NCBI GenBank assembly: GCA_965216695.1
Contig: OZ244212.1
Coordinates: forward strand, 3,162,001-3,226,000
Length of the DNA: 64,000 bases
Direction of reading: 5' to 3'
Origin: G965216695 sp965216695
GTDB taxonomy: Bacteria > Pseudomonadota > Gammaproteobacteria > Pseudomonadales > Azotimanducaceae
Under the pieces are notes generated by a model. It was given only the letters and a program-made list of their open reading frames with translations, ran no database searches and was not told the DNA's origin. Position numbers and translations under genes: made by a program. Below are positions 16,783 through 25,415 of the stretch, piece after piece. The first letter of the stretch is position 1; each line of letters begins with the position of its first letter.

Positions 16783-18720
16783 TTAACGCGCGGCGCTGGC
16801 GTGGTCGACCAGATCCTGTACCACGGCGGGTTCGGCGAGCGTGCTCGTGTCGCCCAGGTCGTCGGTCTCGCCGGCGGCAATCTTGCGCAGAATGCGTCGC
16901 ATGATTTTGCCGGACCGGGTTTTTGGCAGGCCGGGTGCCCACTGAATAACGTCGGGTTTCGCGATCGGGCCGATTTCGCGGCGCACGGATTCGGTGAGCT
17001 CGCCGCGCAACTGGTCGTTTGCTTCCTGGCCCGTCATCAGCGTCACATAGGCATAGATTCCTTCGCCCTTGATGTCGTGCGGGAAACCGACGACGGCAGC
17101 CTCGGCGACGGCCGGGTGGAGCACGAGTGCGCTCTCGACTTCCGCAGTGCCGATGCGGTGCCCGGACACGTTCATCACGTCATCTACGCGTCCGGTGATC
17201 CAGTAGTACCCGTCGGCATCCCTTCGCGCGCCGTCGCCGGTGAAGTAATAGCCGGGGTAGGTCGAATAGTAGGTGTCGATCACCCGCTGGTGGTCACCGT
17301 ATACGGTGCGTATCTGACCAGGCCAGCTGCTCGTGATGACCAGATTTCCGGAGGCTTCAGTGGCGTCGATGGTGCGTCCTTCGGCGTCGACCAGGGCCGG
17401 CTGAACACCGAAGAAGGGCCGCGTTGCGGAGCCGGGTTTCAGGGCGGTTGCGCCGGGCAGTGGGGTAATCATGATTCCGCCGGTTTCGGTCTGCCACCAG
17501 GTGTCCACGATCGGACAACGGCGATCGCCGACTACGCGGTGGTACCACTCCCAGGCTTCGGGGTTGATCGGTTCGCCGACGCTACCCAGCAGCCGGAGCG
17601 ACGAACGCGAGGTGGCTGTGACGAACTCGTCACCGAGGCCCATCAGTTGCCGGATTGCCGTCGGCGCCGTATAGAAGATGTTTACCGCGTGTTTGTCGAT
17701 CACCTGCCAGAAGCGTGACGCATCCGGGTAGGTCGGTACGCCTTCGAACATCAGCGTAGTTGCGCCGTTGGCGAGCGGGCCGTACACGATGTATGAGTGT
17801 CCGGTAATCCATCCGACATCCGCGGTACACCAGTACACATCGCCGTCATGGTAGTCGAACACAAATCGGTGCGTCATCGCAGCGTGCAGAAGGTAACCGC
17901 CGCTGCCGTGCTGTACACCTTTCGGCTTGCCTGTGGATCCCGACGTGTACAGGATGAACAAAGGATCTTCCGCCCCCATCGCTTCCGGAGCGCATTCAGC
18001 GGCTTGCGCATCGACCAGCTCGTGATACCAGATGTCGCGCGCATCGTTCCAGTCCACGTCGGTTCCCGTGCGCCTGACGGTGATTACCGAGTGAACGTTC
18101 GGACACGCCTGCAACGCTTCTTCGGTGTTGGCTTTCAGTGGAATGCGTTTGCCGCCGCGAATGCCTTCGTCGGCGGTAATCACCACCTGGCAATCCGAGT
18201 CGAGAATGCGATCCTTCAGCGACTGGGGTGAGAAGCCGCCGAATACCACGCTGTGGACCGCGCCGATCCGAGCGCATGCCAGCATTGCGTAGGCGGCTTC
18301 GGGAATCATCGGCATGTAGATACAAACCCGATCGCCCCGTCGTACGCCGCGTGCTTTCAAACCGTTGGCGAGCCGGCATACATGGTCGTGTAGTTCCTGA
18401 TACGTAATCGACAACGCGTCGGCCGGGTCGTCGCCTTCCCAGATGATCGCCGTCTGGCCGGCTCGATCCGGAAGATGACGATCGATGCAGTTGGCGCTTA
18501 CGTTCAGCGTTGCGCCGTCGAACCAGGCAACGTCCCCGCGCGGCATGTCGGCGCTGCACACTGTGGTCCACGGAGACAGCCAGTCGATGAACACGTTGGC
18601 CTGCTCGGCCCAGAACGCGTCGGGGTCCTCTATCGAACGCTGGTACATCGCGGTATAGGTGGCGTCGTCCACGTGGGCGCGCACGCCCCACTCCGCCGGT
18701 ACCGGATACAGTTCGCTCAT
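16783..18720 (-). CDS. acs: Acetyl-CoA synthetase
   Basis: AMP-forming acetate:CoA ligase (645 residues) that activates acetate for the TCA and glyoxylate cycles. The ATP-binding loop YTSGSTGKPKG, the DTWWQTETGG motif, YFTGDGARRD and the C-terminal PKTRSGKIMRR are all present; the Lys of the last motif is the residue acetylated to switch the enzyme off in other bacteria. It starts 11 nt after pgi on the minus strand, the same neighbour as in Pseudomonas. Confidence 0.95.
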   Translation of the reverse strand: MSELYPVPAEWGVRAHVDDATYTAMYQRSIEDPDAFWAEQANVFIDWLSPWTTVCSADMPRGDVAWFDGATLNVSANCIDRHLPDRAGQTAIIWEGDDPADALSITYQELHDHVCRLANGLKARGVRRGDRVCIYMPMIPEAAYAMLACARIGAVHSVVFGGFSPQSLKDRILDSDCQVVITADEGIRGGKRIPLKANTEEALQACPNVHSVITVRRTGTDVDWNDARDIWYHELVDAQAAECAPEAMGAEDPLFILYTSGSTGKPKGVQHGSGGYLLHAAMTHRFVFDYHDGDVYWCTADVGWITGHSYIVYGPLANGATTLMFEGVPTYPDASRFWQVIDKHAVNIFYTAPTAIRQLMGLGDEFVTATSRSSLRLLGSVGEPINPEAWEWYHRVVGDRRCPIVDTWWQTETGGIMITPLPGATALKPGSATRPFFGVQPALVDAEGRTIDATEASGNLVITSSWPGQIRTVYGDHQRVIDTYYSTYPGYYFTGDGARRDADGYYWITGRVDDVMNVSGHRIGTAEVESALVLHPAVAEAAVVGFPHDIKGEGIYAYVTLMTGQEANDQLRGELTESVRREIGPIAKPDVIQWAPGLPKTRSGKIMRRILRKIAAGETDDLGDTSTLAEPAVVQDLVDHASAAR

Positions 18721-18731
18721 CGATGCCCTCC

Positions 18732-20333
18732 TCAGGATTTCTCGCGCGGTGTTGCCGTGGCTGATGCATCGGCGTTTTGCATACGCCGAAGGTAGTCGAT
18801 CAGACCCCGGGTCGATGTGTCCTGTTCGAGTGTCGCACGGCCGTTCAACTGATCGCGTATGGGTCGGGCCAGGCGCTTACCGAGTTCCACACCCCATTGA
18901 TCGAACGAGTTTATGTTCCAGATAACGCCTTGGCAAAACACCTTGTGTTCGTAGAACGCCAGCAACGCGCCGAGCGACTGCGGGGTGAGTGAACGCAGCA
19001 GCAGCGTCGTGCTCGCACGGTTGCCCTGCACGCGTTTGTGCGGATCGCTCGCGGGGTCACCCTGCATCATGGCCTGGCTTTGCGCGAGCGCGTTGGCGAG
19101 CAACCATCGGTGCTGGTCGTCGCGCCCGTGGGCCGGTTGGGCGCACGCAATGTAGTCGGCGGTGTAAGCGCGTGTACCCTGATGCAGTAACTGGTGGAAC
19201 GCGTGCTGACCGTTGGTGCCGACGTTGCCCCAGAGGATCGGCATGGTGTGGTAGTGCACCGCGGCGCCGTCCCTGTCTACTGACTTGCCGTTGCTTTCCA
19301 TCTCGAGTTGCTGCAAATAGTCTGGAAGCAGTGCCAGGCGGTCGTCGTAGGCGAGCACGGCGTGGTTATTCGCGCCGAGAAAATTCGTGTTCCAGATGCC
19401 GATCAGCGCGGCCATTACGGGCAGGTTGTTCTGCAGCGGTGCGGTGCGGAAATGCGTGTCCGTGGCGTGCGCGCCGTCCAACAGGCTTGCGAACGCCTCG
19501 GGGCCGCAGTGCAACGCAATCGGCAATCCCACGGCAGACCAGAGCGAGTAACGGCCGCCGACCCAGTCCCACATGGGTAGCAGGTTGTCTTCGGGCAGGC
19601 CGAACGCCTGAGCAGCCTCGACGTTGGACGTTACTGCAAGAAAGTGTTGTGCGAGTGCATCGACGCTGCCGAGGCGTTCCAGTAGCCATTGCCGTGCGGC
19701 GCTGGCGTTGACTTGTGTCTCCAGCGTCGTAAACGACTTGGAGACCATCACGATCAGCGTCCGCTCCGCGTCTGCGCCGAGTAGCGCTGCGTTGATCGCG
19801 TTGCCGTCGACGTTGGCAACGAAGCGCACGCGCACGGGCGATGCCGGGTCGTGGAGGGCGGTCACGACCAGTTCCGGCCCCAGGTGCGATCCGCCGATGC
19901 CGATGTGAACCACCGTGTCGATCGGCCGCCCGGTGAATCCGCGCCACGCCCCGGACCTTATGTCCTCGGCGATCGACGCGACCCGTGCGTTCGCGGCTTG
20001 GACCGAATCTCGGGCTACGTCGGGGCGCTCGGCGCCGGGGGCGCGCAGCGCCGTGTGCAACGCGGGTCGATCTTCTGTGTTGTTTACGCGGTCGCCGGCG
20101 AACAACGCTTCGATGCAATCTGGCAAGTCGCAGGCGAGTGCCAGCGACAGAAGCGCTTCGCCGATCTCGTCGGTTACGCGGTGTTTGGACAGATCCAGCA
20201 GCAGGTCGTCTGTCTTCAGCGCCCAGCGGGAAAAGCGCTCCGCTTCGTTCACGAAATCAGCGAGGGGCTCGCCGACGACGTGTTCTGCGAGCCTTGCCAG
20301 ACGCTTCCACTCGGGGAGATCGGTGCGTTTCAT
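18732..20333 (-). CDS. pgi: Glucose-6-phosphate isomerase
   Basis: Interconverts glucose-6-phosphate and fructose-6-phosphate. At 533 residues it has family length. Signatures: IGIGGSHLGPELV, VSKSFTTLET, ESNGKS, GTNGQHAFHQLLHQG with the catalytic His, and NINSFDQWGVELGK with the catalytic Lys. It lies in a minus-strand run pcnB-dNK-pgi-acs; in Pseudomonas folK-panBCD separate pcnB from pgi, and these are absent here. Confidence 0.95.
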   Translation of the reverse strand: MKRTDLPEWKRLARLAEHVVGEPLADFVNEAERFSRWALKTDDLLLDLSKHRVTDEIGEALLSLALACDLPDCIEALFAGDRVNNTEDRPALHTALRAPGAERPDVARDSVQAANARVASIAEDIRSGAWRGFTGRPIDTVVHIGIGGSHLGPELVVTALHDPASPVRVRFVANVDGNAINAALLGADAERTLIVMVSKSFTTLETQVNASAARQWLLERLGSVDALAQHFLAVTSNVEAAQAFGLPEDNLLPMWDWVGGRYSLWSAVGLPIALHCGPEAFASLLDGAHATDTHFRTAPLQNNLPVMAALIGIWNTNFLGANNHAVLAYDDRLALLPDYLQQLEMESNGKSVDRDGAAVHYHTMPILWGNVGTNGQHAFHQLLHQGTRAYTADYIACAQPAHGRDDQHRWLLANALAQSQAMMQGDPASDPHKRVQGNRASTTLLLRSLTPQSLGALLAFYEHKVFCQGVIWNINSFDQWGVELGKRLARPIRDQLNGRATLEQDTSTRGLIDYLRRMQNADASATATPREKS

Positions 20334-20337
20334 CGGT

Positions 20338-21051
20338 TCAAAGGAGCGTCGGGTGTGGATTGAAGTACATGCGTGTCCCGTCCATGTCGAGAATCTGCGT
20401 CACGAGCGCCTCGAAATGCCGGTAGTTGTGCGCAAAATCGATGGAGGCCGCATTGACGATCAGCAACGGCGCCGCATCGTAGAAGTGGAAGTACTCAGTG
20501 TATGCCCGGTGCAACGCTTCGAGGTAGTTCATTTCGATGTGTTGCTCGTACTGGTTGCCACGTTCACGGATGCGCTGCATCAGCACGTTCATTGGCGCTT
20601 GCAGATAGATCACCAGATCCGGTATCGGCGCGCGGACATCGAGTTGATCGTAGATCTGTCGATACAGTTCGAACTCCTGCGCGTCGAGGGTCAGACGCGC
20701 GAACAGTTCGTCCTTCGCCATCAGAAAGTCGGCAACCAGCGTAGGACCTAGCAGGTCGTTTCCCGGCAATTCCTGAATCTGACGTGCGCGATGCAGCAGG
20801 AAAAAGAGTTGGGTCGGAAGCGCGTTGGCCTGCCGATCTCGGTAAAAGCGCTCGAGAAACGGATTGTCGGAAACCGGTTCGAGCATCAGCGGATATGAGA
20901 AGGTGGCCGCGAGCTTGCGTGCCAGCGTCGTTTTGCCGACGCCGATAGCGCCTTCGACGACGACGTAGCGTGGCAGTTCGGTACCTTCCAGCCGCCGTTT
21001 CAGTTCGCCGGATAGCGCTGCGTCGTCGGGCGTCGTGATCTGTTCCGCCAT
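20338..21051 (-). CDS. Deoxynucleoside kinase family protein
   Basis: A 237-residue P-loop kinase of the dCK/dGK family, which phosphorylates deoxynucleosides in nucleotide salvage. Walker A is EGAIGVGKTTLA; the Glu-Pro pair in LEPVSDNPFLERFY, a conserved DFLMAKD helix and the LID motif with RIRERGNQYEQ are typical. Related genes occur near panB/folK in many gammaproteobacteria. Substrate (dA or dG) cannot be assigned. The ATG directly abuts the TAG stop of pcnB, so translation is probably coupled. Confidence 0.8.
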   Translation of the reverse strand: MAEQITTPDDAALSGELKRRLEGTELPRYVVVEGAIGVGKTTLARKLAATFSYPLMLEPVSDNPFLERFYRDRQANALPTQLFFLLHRARQIQELPGNDLLGPTLVADFLMAKDELFARLTLDAQEFELYRQIYDQLDVRAPIPDLVIYLQAPMNVLMQRIRERGNQYEQHIEMNYLEALHRAYTEYFHFYDAAPLLIVNAASIDFAHNYRHFEALVTQILDMDGTRMYFNPHPTLL

Positions 21052-22308
21052 CTAGTCCGGTTTCCTGGCGCCCCGTTTGCGTCGGCGGCGCTTCTTCTTT
21101 CGTCCCGGCGCCAGCCCTTCCCGCATCTGAGCGCGTTCCTCCGACGTCGCCTCCTGGAAGCGCGTCCACCATTCGTACGGCTCCGCCAACGATTCGCCGG
21201 ATGCGTTACGCAATTCGAGCAGATCGTATGCGGCGCGGAACCGCGCGTGGTTCAACGTGCGCATGACGTTTCGCGAAAAGGGTTGTTCCAGACGATGCTG
21301 CAGCGTCCACGTCTCCCGCGCAAACTGCGCGAACCGCCGGGGAATCGCAATAATTTGCTGCTGGCTGGTGAGTGCGTCCCGGCCGGCATGCGTCGCGGCG
21401 TCGGTCGGATTATGGGCCTCCGCGTACTCGGCGAGTCGGGCTGCGAAGTCACGCCACAGTAATACCGCAAATAGAAATCCTGCTGTCACCGGTTTTCCTT
21501 CTGCAATACGTGCGTCAGTGTTGCGCATTGCGTGTACCACCAGGGGATCGTCCGGCGGGGTGGTCGGAAACAGGCAGTGCTTGAGATCGCTGGCATTGAT
21601 CAGGTGCCATGTACGCTCCGCGTGGCCTCCGAGAAACATTTTATTCGTCTCTTCGAACAGGCGTGCCGGCGGGATCAAAGACATCAGTTCCGCGATTTCT
21701 GGAACGAGCGAGTCGATCGAGGCGTCCAGATCGAAATCGAGCTTGGCCTGAAACCGCAATGCGCGCAGCAGACGGACCGGGTCCTCAGTTAGACGCACGC
21801 GGCTGTCGCCGATCACGCGCAGCCGCTTGGCTTCCAGATCACGCAGCCCGCCCACGTAATCTATGACTTCGTGTGTGTCGGTATCGTAGTACAGCGCATT
21901 CACCGTGAAGTCGCGGCGAAACGCGTCTTCCTCGAGCGTTCCAAACGCGTTGTCGCGCAGAATCACGCCGTCGTCGGACGTGATCTGCTCCGGGTCGGAC
22001 GCGTCCTGTGTCTTGCGGAATGTCGACACCTCCACGACGTTGCGTCCGAACCGGACATGGGCGATCCGGAATCGGCGTCCCACCAGGCGACAGCGCCGGA
22101 AGATTGCCTGAACTTCCTCGGGCCGTGCATCGGTCGCGACATCGAAATCTTTGGGCTCCACGCCCAGCAGGGAATCGCGTACGCAACCGCCTACCAGCAG
22201 TGCCTGATAGCCCGCTTCGCGCAGGCCGTCGGCCACGTCTACTGCATAGCGGGCGATGCGGCCTGCGGTCACCGCGTGGCTGTCGATCAACTGCTTGACT
22301 ACGGGCAC
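21052..22308 (-). CDS. pcnB: Poly(A) polymerase I
   Basis: Adds 3' poly(A) tails that speed RNA decay. The 418-residue protein has the class II nucleotidyltransferase head LLVGGCVRDSLLG followed by the metal-binding KDFDVATDA, then RRDFTVNALYY and EDPVRLLRALRF, and ends in a strongly basic tail (KKKRRRRKRG) for RNA binding. The C-terminal part and lack of tRNA-CCA-specific features favour PcnB over Cca, as does synteny with dksA-gluQ-cbrB. The start is GTG 22308, just after the stop of the upstream gene. Confidence 0.92.
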   Translation of the reverse strand: MPVVKQLIDSHAVTAGRIARYAVDVADGLREAGYQALLVGGCVRDSLLGVEPKDFDVATDARPEEVQAIFRRCRLVGRRFRIAHVRFGRNVVEVSTFRKTQDASDPEQITSDDGVILRDNAFGTLEEDAFRRDFTVNALYYDTDTHEVIDYVGGLRDLEAKRLRVIGDSRVRLTEDPVRLLRALRFQAKLDFDLDASIDSLVPEIAELMSLIPPARLFEETNKMFLGGHAERTWHLINASDLKHCLFPTTPPDDPLVVHAMRNTDARIAEGKPVTAGFLFAVLLWRDFAARLAEYAEAHNPTDAATHAGRDALTSQQQIIAIPRRFAQFARETWTLQHRLEQPFSRNVMRTLNHARFRAAYDLLELRNASGESLAEPYEWWTRFQEATSEERAQMREGLAPGRKKKRRRRKRGARKPD

Positions 22309-22312
22309 CGTG

Positions 22313-23653
22313 CTACATGCTTCCGCGGCGCGGCGCGCGCTTACGCGTTTTCTTTCTGGGAATGTTCAAACGTTGGCGGCGTTCCCACAGGCTTTTACGG
22401 CTTATTCCCAGGCGCTCGGCCAGCTCGGTCTCGGTTAGCTGATCCTGGTTCTCGAGCACGAACGCAACGAAGTAGTCCTCAAGCGACGTAGCAGAGGTCC
22501 CGGTTGGCAGGTGCGATGCAGAGACGGGGGGTGCGGGTGGCGTGATCGCCAGATCGTCCGCCCGAATATCTTCATTGCCTACCAGCACCGCGCGTTCGAT
22601 TGCGTTCTCCAGTTCACGGACATTCCCTGGCCAGTTGTACGCGCGGATGATCGCCCTCGCTTCGGGCGTGATTGCAGGTACGGGACGTCGTAGTTTGCGG
22701 GCAATTTTTCTGGCGAAGTGATCCGCAAGCAGCTGCGCGTCGTCGCCGCGGTCGCGCAGGGGTGGCAGATGCAGCACGTCGATGCCGAGATGCCGAAACA
22801 GGCCGTCGTGGAACTGTCCCGCCTCTGTCATGGAAGCGAGATCGCGGTGCGATGTTGCGATCACGCGGACATCTATCCCGGCAGGGTCTGTGGACGGGTC
22901 GCGCGCGTCGAGCAGGCGCGTGAGCCGTGCCTGCGCTTCGGCCGTGAGTTCCGCAATTTCATGCAGAACCAGCGTGCCGCCGGACGCGGCTTCGAACAAT
23001 CCGGTATGGCTGCCGGATTCGGAATGATGGCCGAACAGCTCGGTCTCCAGCATCTCCTGCGGAATTGTCGCGCAATTCATCGAAAACATCGGCGTGTGGC
23101 GACGGCTGCTTGCACCATGAATTGCTCGCGCAAGCAGTTCTTTGCCGGTGCCCTGTTCGCCGAGGATCGACACCGTGCGGTCGTCGCCGGCGACATCGTC
23201 GATGCGCGCTACGATTGTGGTCAACGCATCGCAAGCGCCGATGATCGTAAACTGTGCCCGGGATTCGGAGTGATTCTTTGCGCACAGCGCGCGCTCCACG
23301 GCGCTGATCAGATCGGCTGCATCGACAGGTACCGACAGGTAATCGATCGCACCCCGTTTCATGACCTCTACGGCCTGCTTCACGGTAGGCGCGGCTGCAA
23401 CAACGATTGCGGGGGTTTGGCCGCGTGGTGCACCGAGGAACCACTCGGGCGAGCACAGGTTGCAATCGGGAAGGCTCGTTGGGCTCGTTGGATTTTCGTC
23501 GGTAGCGTCCACTGGCTGCAATTGATGTCCGGCTCCGTCGAGCGCGGCGGACAGCGCCTCTCCTGTGGGTAGCGTAATGTCGCGGAGCGTCAGGTCGCGG
23601 AGTGCCAATCGTGCCATGAGTAAAATGGTAACAAAGCTGCACGGCATACTCAC
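22313..23653 (-). CDS. Degenerate CbrB-like sigma-54 activator homologue
   Basis: A 446-residue protein with the NtrC-family plan: N-terminal receiver remnant (about 13-125), AAA+ domain (about 130-360) and a Fis-type helix-turn-helix (about 385-435, LAERLGISRKSLWERRQRLNIPRKK in segments). Its place between gluQ and pcnB is that of cbrB in Pseudomonas, but no sensor kinase cbrA is beside it. Key residues are gone: no acidic pocket or phospho-Asp is recognisable, the receiver Lys of the KP motif is Val (LSVPV), the GAFTGA loop is replaced by a GSHTGL sequence, and Walker B reads LVLHEI instead of LFLDEI. Walker A (GEQGTGKE) and the PPLRDR motif remain. The start may instead be ATG at 23617. 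Confidence 0.75.
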   Translation of the reverse strand: MSMPCSFVTILLMARLALRDLTLRDITLPTGEALSAALDGAGHQLQPVDATDENPTSPTSLPDCNLCSPEWFLGAPRGQTPAIVVAAAPTVKQAVEVMKRGAIDYLSVPVDAADLISAVERALCAKNHSESRAQFTIIGACDALTTIVARIDDVAGDDRTVSILGEQGTGKELLARAIHGASSRRHTPMFSMNCATIPQEMLETELFGHHSESGSHTGLFEAASGGTLVLHEIAELTAEAQARLTRLLDARDPSTDPAGIDVRVIATSHRDLASMTEAGQFHDGLFRHLGIDVLHLPPLRDRGDDAQLLADHFARKIARKLRRPVPAITPEARAIIRAYNWPGNVRELENAIERAVLVGNEDIRADDLAITPPAPPVSASHLPTGTSATSLEDYFVAFVLENQDQLTETELAERLGISRKSLWERRQRLNIPRKKTRKRAPRRGSM

Positions 23654-23663
23654 CGTGCATCGT

Positions 23664-24521
23664 TCATCCTTTCAACGCGCGACTCGCCGGCAGCCAGCGT
23701 TCAGTCGCCCATTTGAGCAGCGCCGCGCAGGTGGAAAGCGTGACCGGCGGCGTCATTTGGAATCCGCGCAGTACCCTAGCCACGTTCTGCTGGGCGTTGT
23801 CTGAGCGGATCGCTCGGGCCCCGGCCTGTTTGGAGAGTTTTACACCTCTGTCGTCCGTCAATACCGGTACGTGGGCGTATCGGGGTACCGGCAGACCCAG
23901 GCAGCGCATCAGGTGGATCTGTTGTGGGGTGCTGTTCAGGAGATCGTCGCCCCTCAACACGTCGGTCACGAGATGCGCATCGTCGATGGCGGTTGCCAGG
24001 TGATACGCGAACAGTCCGTCGCGACGGCGGACGATGAAATCGCCGACATCGGTGGCCATCGCAACCTCGTGAGGTCCGCGGAAACGGTCGTGGAAGCGAA
24101 CGCGTGCGTCGTTTACGCGGATCCGCAGTGCTGTGTCCGACCCTTCGACCGACGCGTCGCGGCAGGTTCCGGGATAGATCCGATGGCCAGCCAGGTCCCG
24201 GCGACTGCAGCGGCACCGGTACAGGCAGTTTGCGCCGTGCAGCGTCGCGATTGCGGCCGCGTAGCGATCTGTGTGCCGCCGCTGGAACACGACCTCGTCA
24301 TCCCAGCGGAGCCCGTGGTCTAGCAGCTGTTGTTGGATGTGCTCGGACGCACCGGGTTGCTCGCGAGGCGGATCGATGTCGTCAATCCGCAGCAACCAGG
24401 TTCCCCGGTGAGCCCGCGCGTCCAGGTAGCTCGCAATCGCGGTGCTCAACGAACCGAGGTGCAGCGGGCCAGTTGGAGAAGGAGCAAAGCGACCGACGTA
24501 GGGCTGACGGTCGCCGGGCAT
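23664..24521 (-). CDS. gluQ: Glutamyl-Q tRNA(Asp) synthetase
   Basis: A truncated GluRS paralogue (285 residues) that attaches glutamate to queuosine 34 of tRNA-Asp. It has the catalytic domain only: APSPTGPLHLGSL (HIGH equivalent HLGS), a zinc site CRCSRRD...YPGTC, the pattern LRGDDLL, and KLSKQ as the KMSKS loop. The anticodon-binding domain is missing, as expected. It directly follows dksA (30 nt), the conserved gammaproteobacterial pairing. Confidence 0.92.
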   Translation of the reverse strand: MPGDRQPYVGRFAPSPTGPLHLGSLSTAIASYLDARAHRGTWLLRIDDIDPPREQPGASEHIQQQLLDHGLRWDDEVVFQRRHTDRYAAAIATLHGANCLYRCRCSRRDLAGHRIYPGTCRDASVEGSDTALRIRVNDARVRFHDRFRGPHEVAMATDVGDFIVRRRDGLFAYHLATAIDDAHLVTDVLRGDDLLNSTPQQIHLMRCLGLPVPRYAHVPVLTDDRGVKLSKQAGARAIRSDNAQQNVARVLRGFQMTPPVTLSTCAALLKWATERWLPASRALKG

Positions 24522-24551
24522 CAGCGTGCGCGTTGGCGAATGCGTTCGGGC

Positions 24552-25283
24552 TCAGCCGTGCAGCTGGCGTTCCCGAATTTCATCGAGCGACTTGCAATCG
24601 ACGCACTGGGTGGCCGTGGGCCGAGCTTCCAGCCTGCGCAGACCGATTTCCACGCCGCAGGTATCGCAGTAGCCGTAGTCGTGCTGTTCGAGGCGGTCCA
24701 GCGTTTGATCGATTTTCTTGATCAGTTTGCGTTCGCGGTCGCGGGTTCTGAGTTCCACCGTAAACTCCTCTTCCTGCGTGGCGCGATCGGCAGGGTCGGG
24801 AAAGTTCGCGGCTTCGTCGCGCATATGCAACACGGTGCGGCTCACCTCGTTCAGCAGGTCCTCGCGCCATTGCATCAAGATGGTGCGGAAGTGCGTTTCC
24901 TGCTCAGGGCTCATGTAATCTTCGGCCTTGCCGGGCTCGTACGGCTTGAAGTTCTTGAAGGGTGAATCCACCGCAATCGCGACGTTGGGCAGCGATTCGA
25001 CGTTGTCGGACGCTTTCGCAGTTTTTTTGACGGCTGAGTTCTTCACTTTGGAATTGGCGTTCCTTTTCGTGGATTTGGTGGTCTTCTTCTTGGTGGCAGC
25101 GTTCTTGCCGGTTGCGCCTGTGTTCGCGGCCGTTTTCTTGGCTGCCGTGCGCTTGGATGCAGTCGTTTTTGATTTCGCAGCGGATTTCGTCTTGGACTGT
25201 CCAGACTTGGACTGCCCTGACTTGGATTTTGTCGCCGCTTTCTTGGATTTTGCCGCTGTTTTGGTCTTCTTCGCTGCCGCCAT
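24552..25283 (-). CDS. dksA: RNA polymerase-binding factor DksA with lysine-rich N-terminal tail
   Basis: DksA enters the secondary channel of RNA polymerase and works with ppGpp on rRNA and amino-acid promoters. The core starts near residue 112 (PYEPGKAEDYMSPEQ), has the coiled-coil tip with DPADRATQEEE, where the two functional Asp are kept, and a Cys4 zinc finger (CDTC...CVDC). E. coli DksA is 151 residues; this one is 243. The extra 91 residues at the N terminus are almost only Lys, Ala, Ser and Thr, like histone H1-type tails. ATG 25283 is supported by continuous in-frame low-complexity sequence. Confidence 0.92.
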   Translation of the reverse strand: MAAAKKTKTAAKSKKAATKSKSGQSKSGQSKTKSAAKSKTTASKRTAAKKTAANTGATGKNAATKKKTTKSTKRNANSKVKNSAVKKTAKASDNVESLPNVAIAVDSPFKNFKPYEPGKAEDYMSPEQETHFRTILMQWREDLLNEVSRTVLHMRDEAANFPDPADRATQEEEFTVELRTRDRERKLIKKIDQTLDRLEQHDYGYCDTCGVEIGLRRLEARPTATQCVDCKSLDEIRERQLHG

Positions 25284-25415
25284 ATTCGACCTCGATGACT
25301 GTCATGGTCCGGGCCCGAGTTTCGCGCCCCGAATCGAAGGGCGCGTAAACTACCAGAACCCTGGCGGGTTCGCCATATAATCGGTTCAAGTTTTTGCTGT
25401 CTGCACGGGAGGCCG

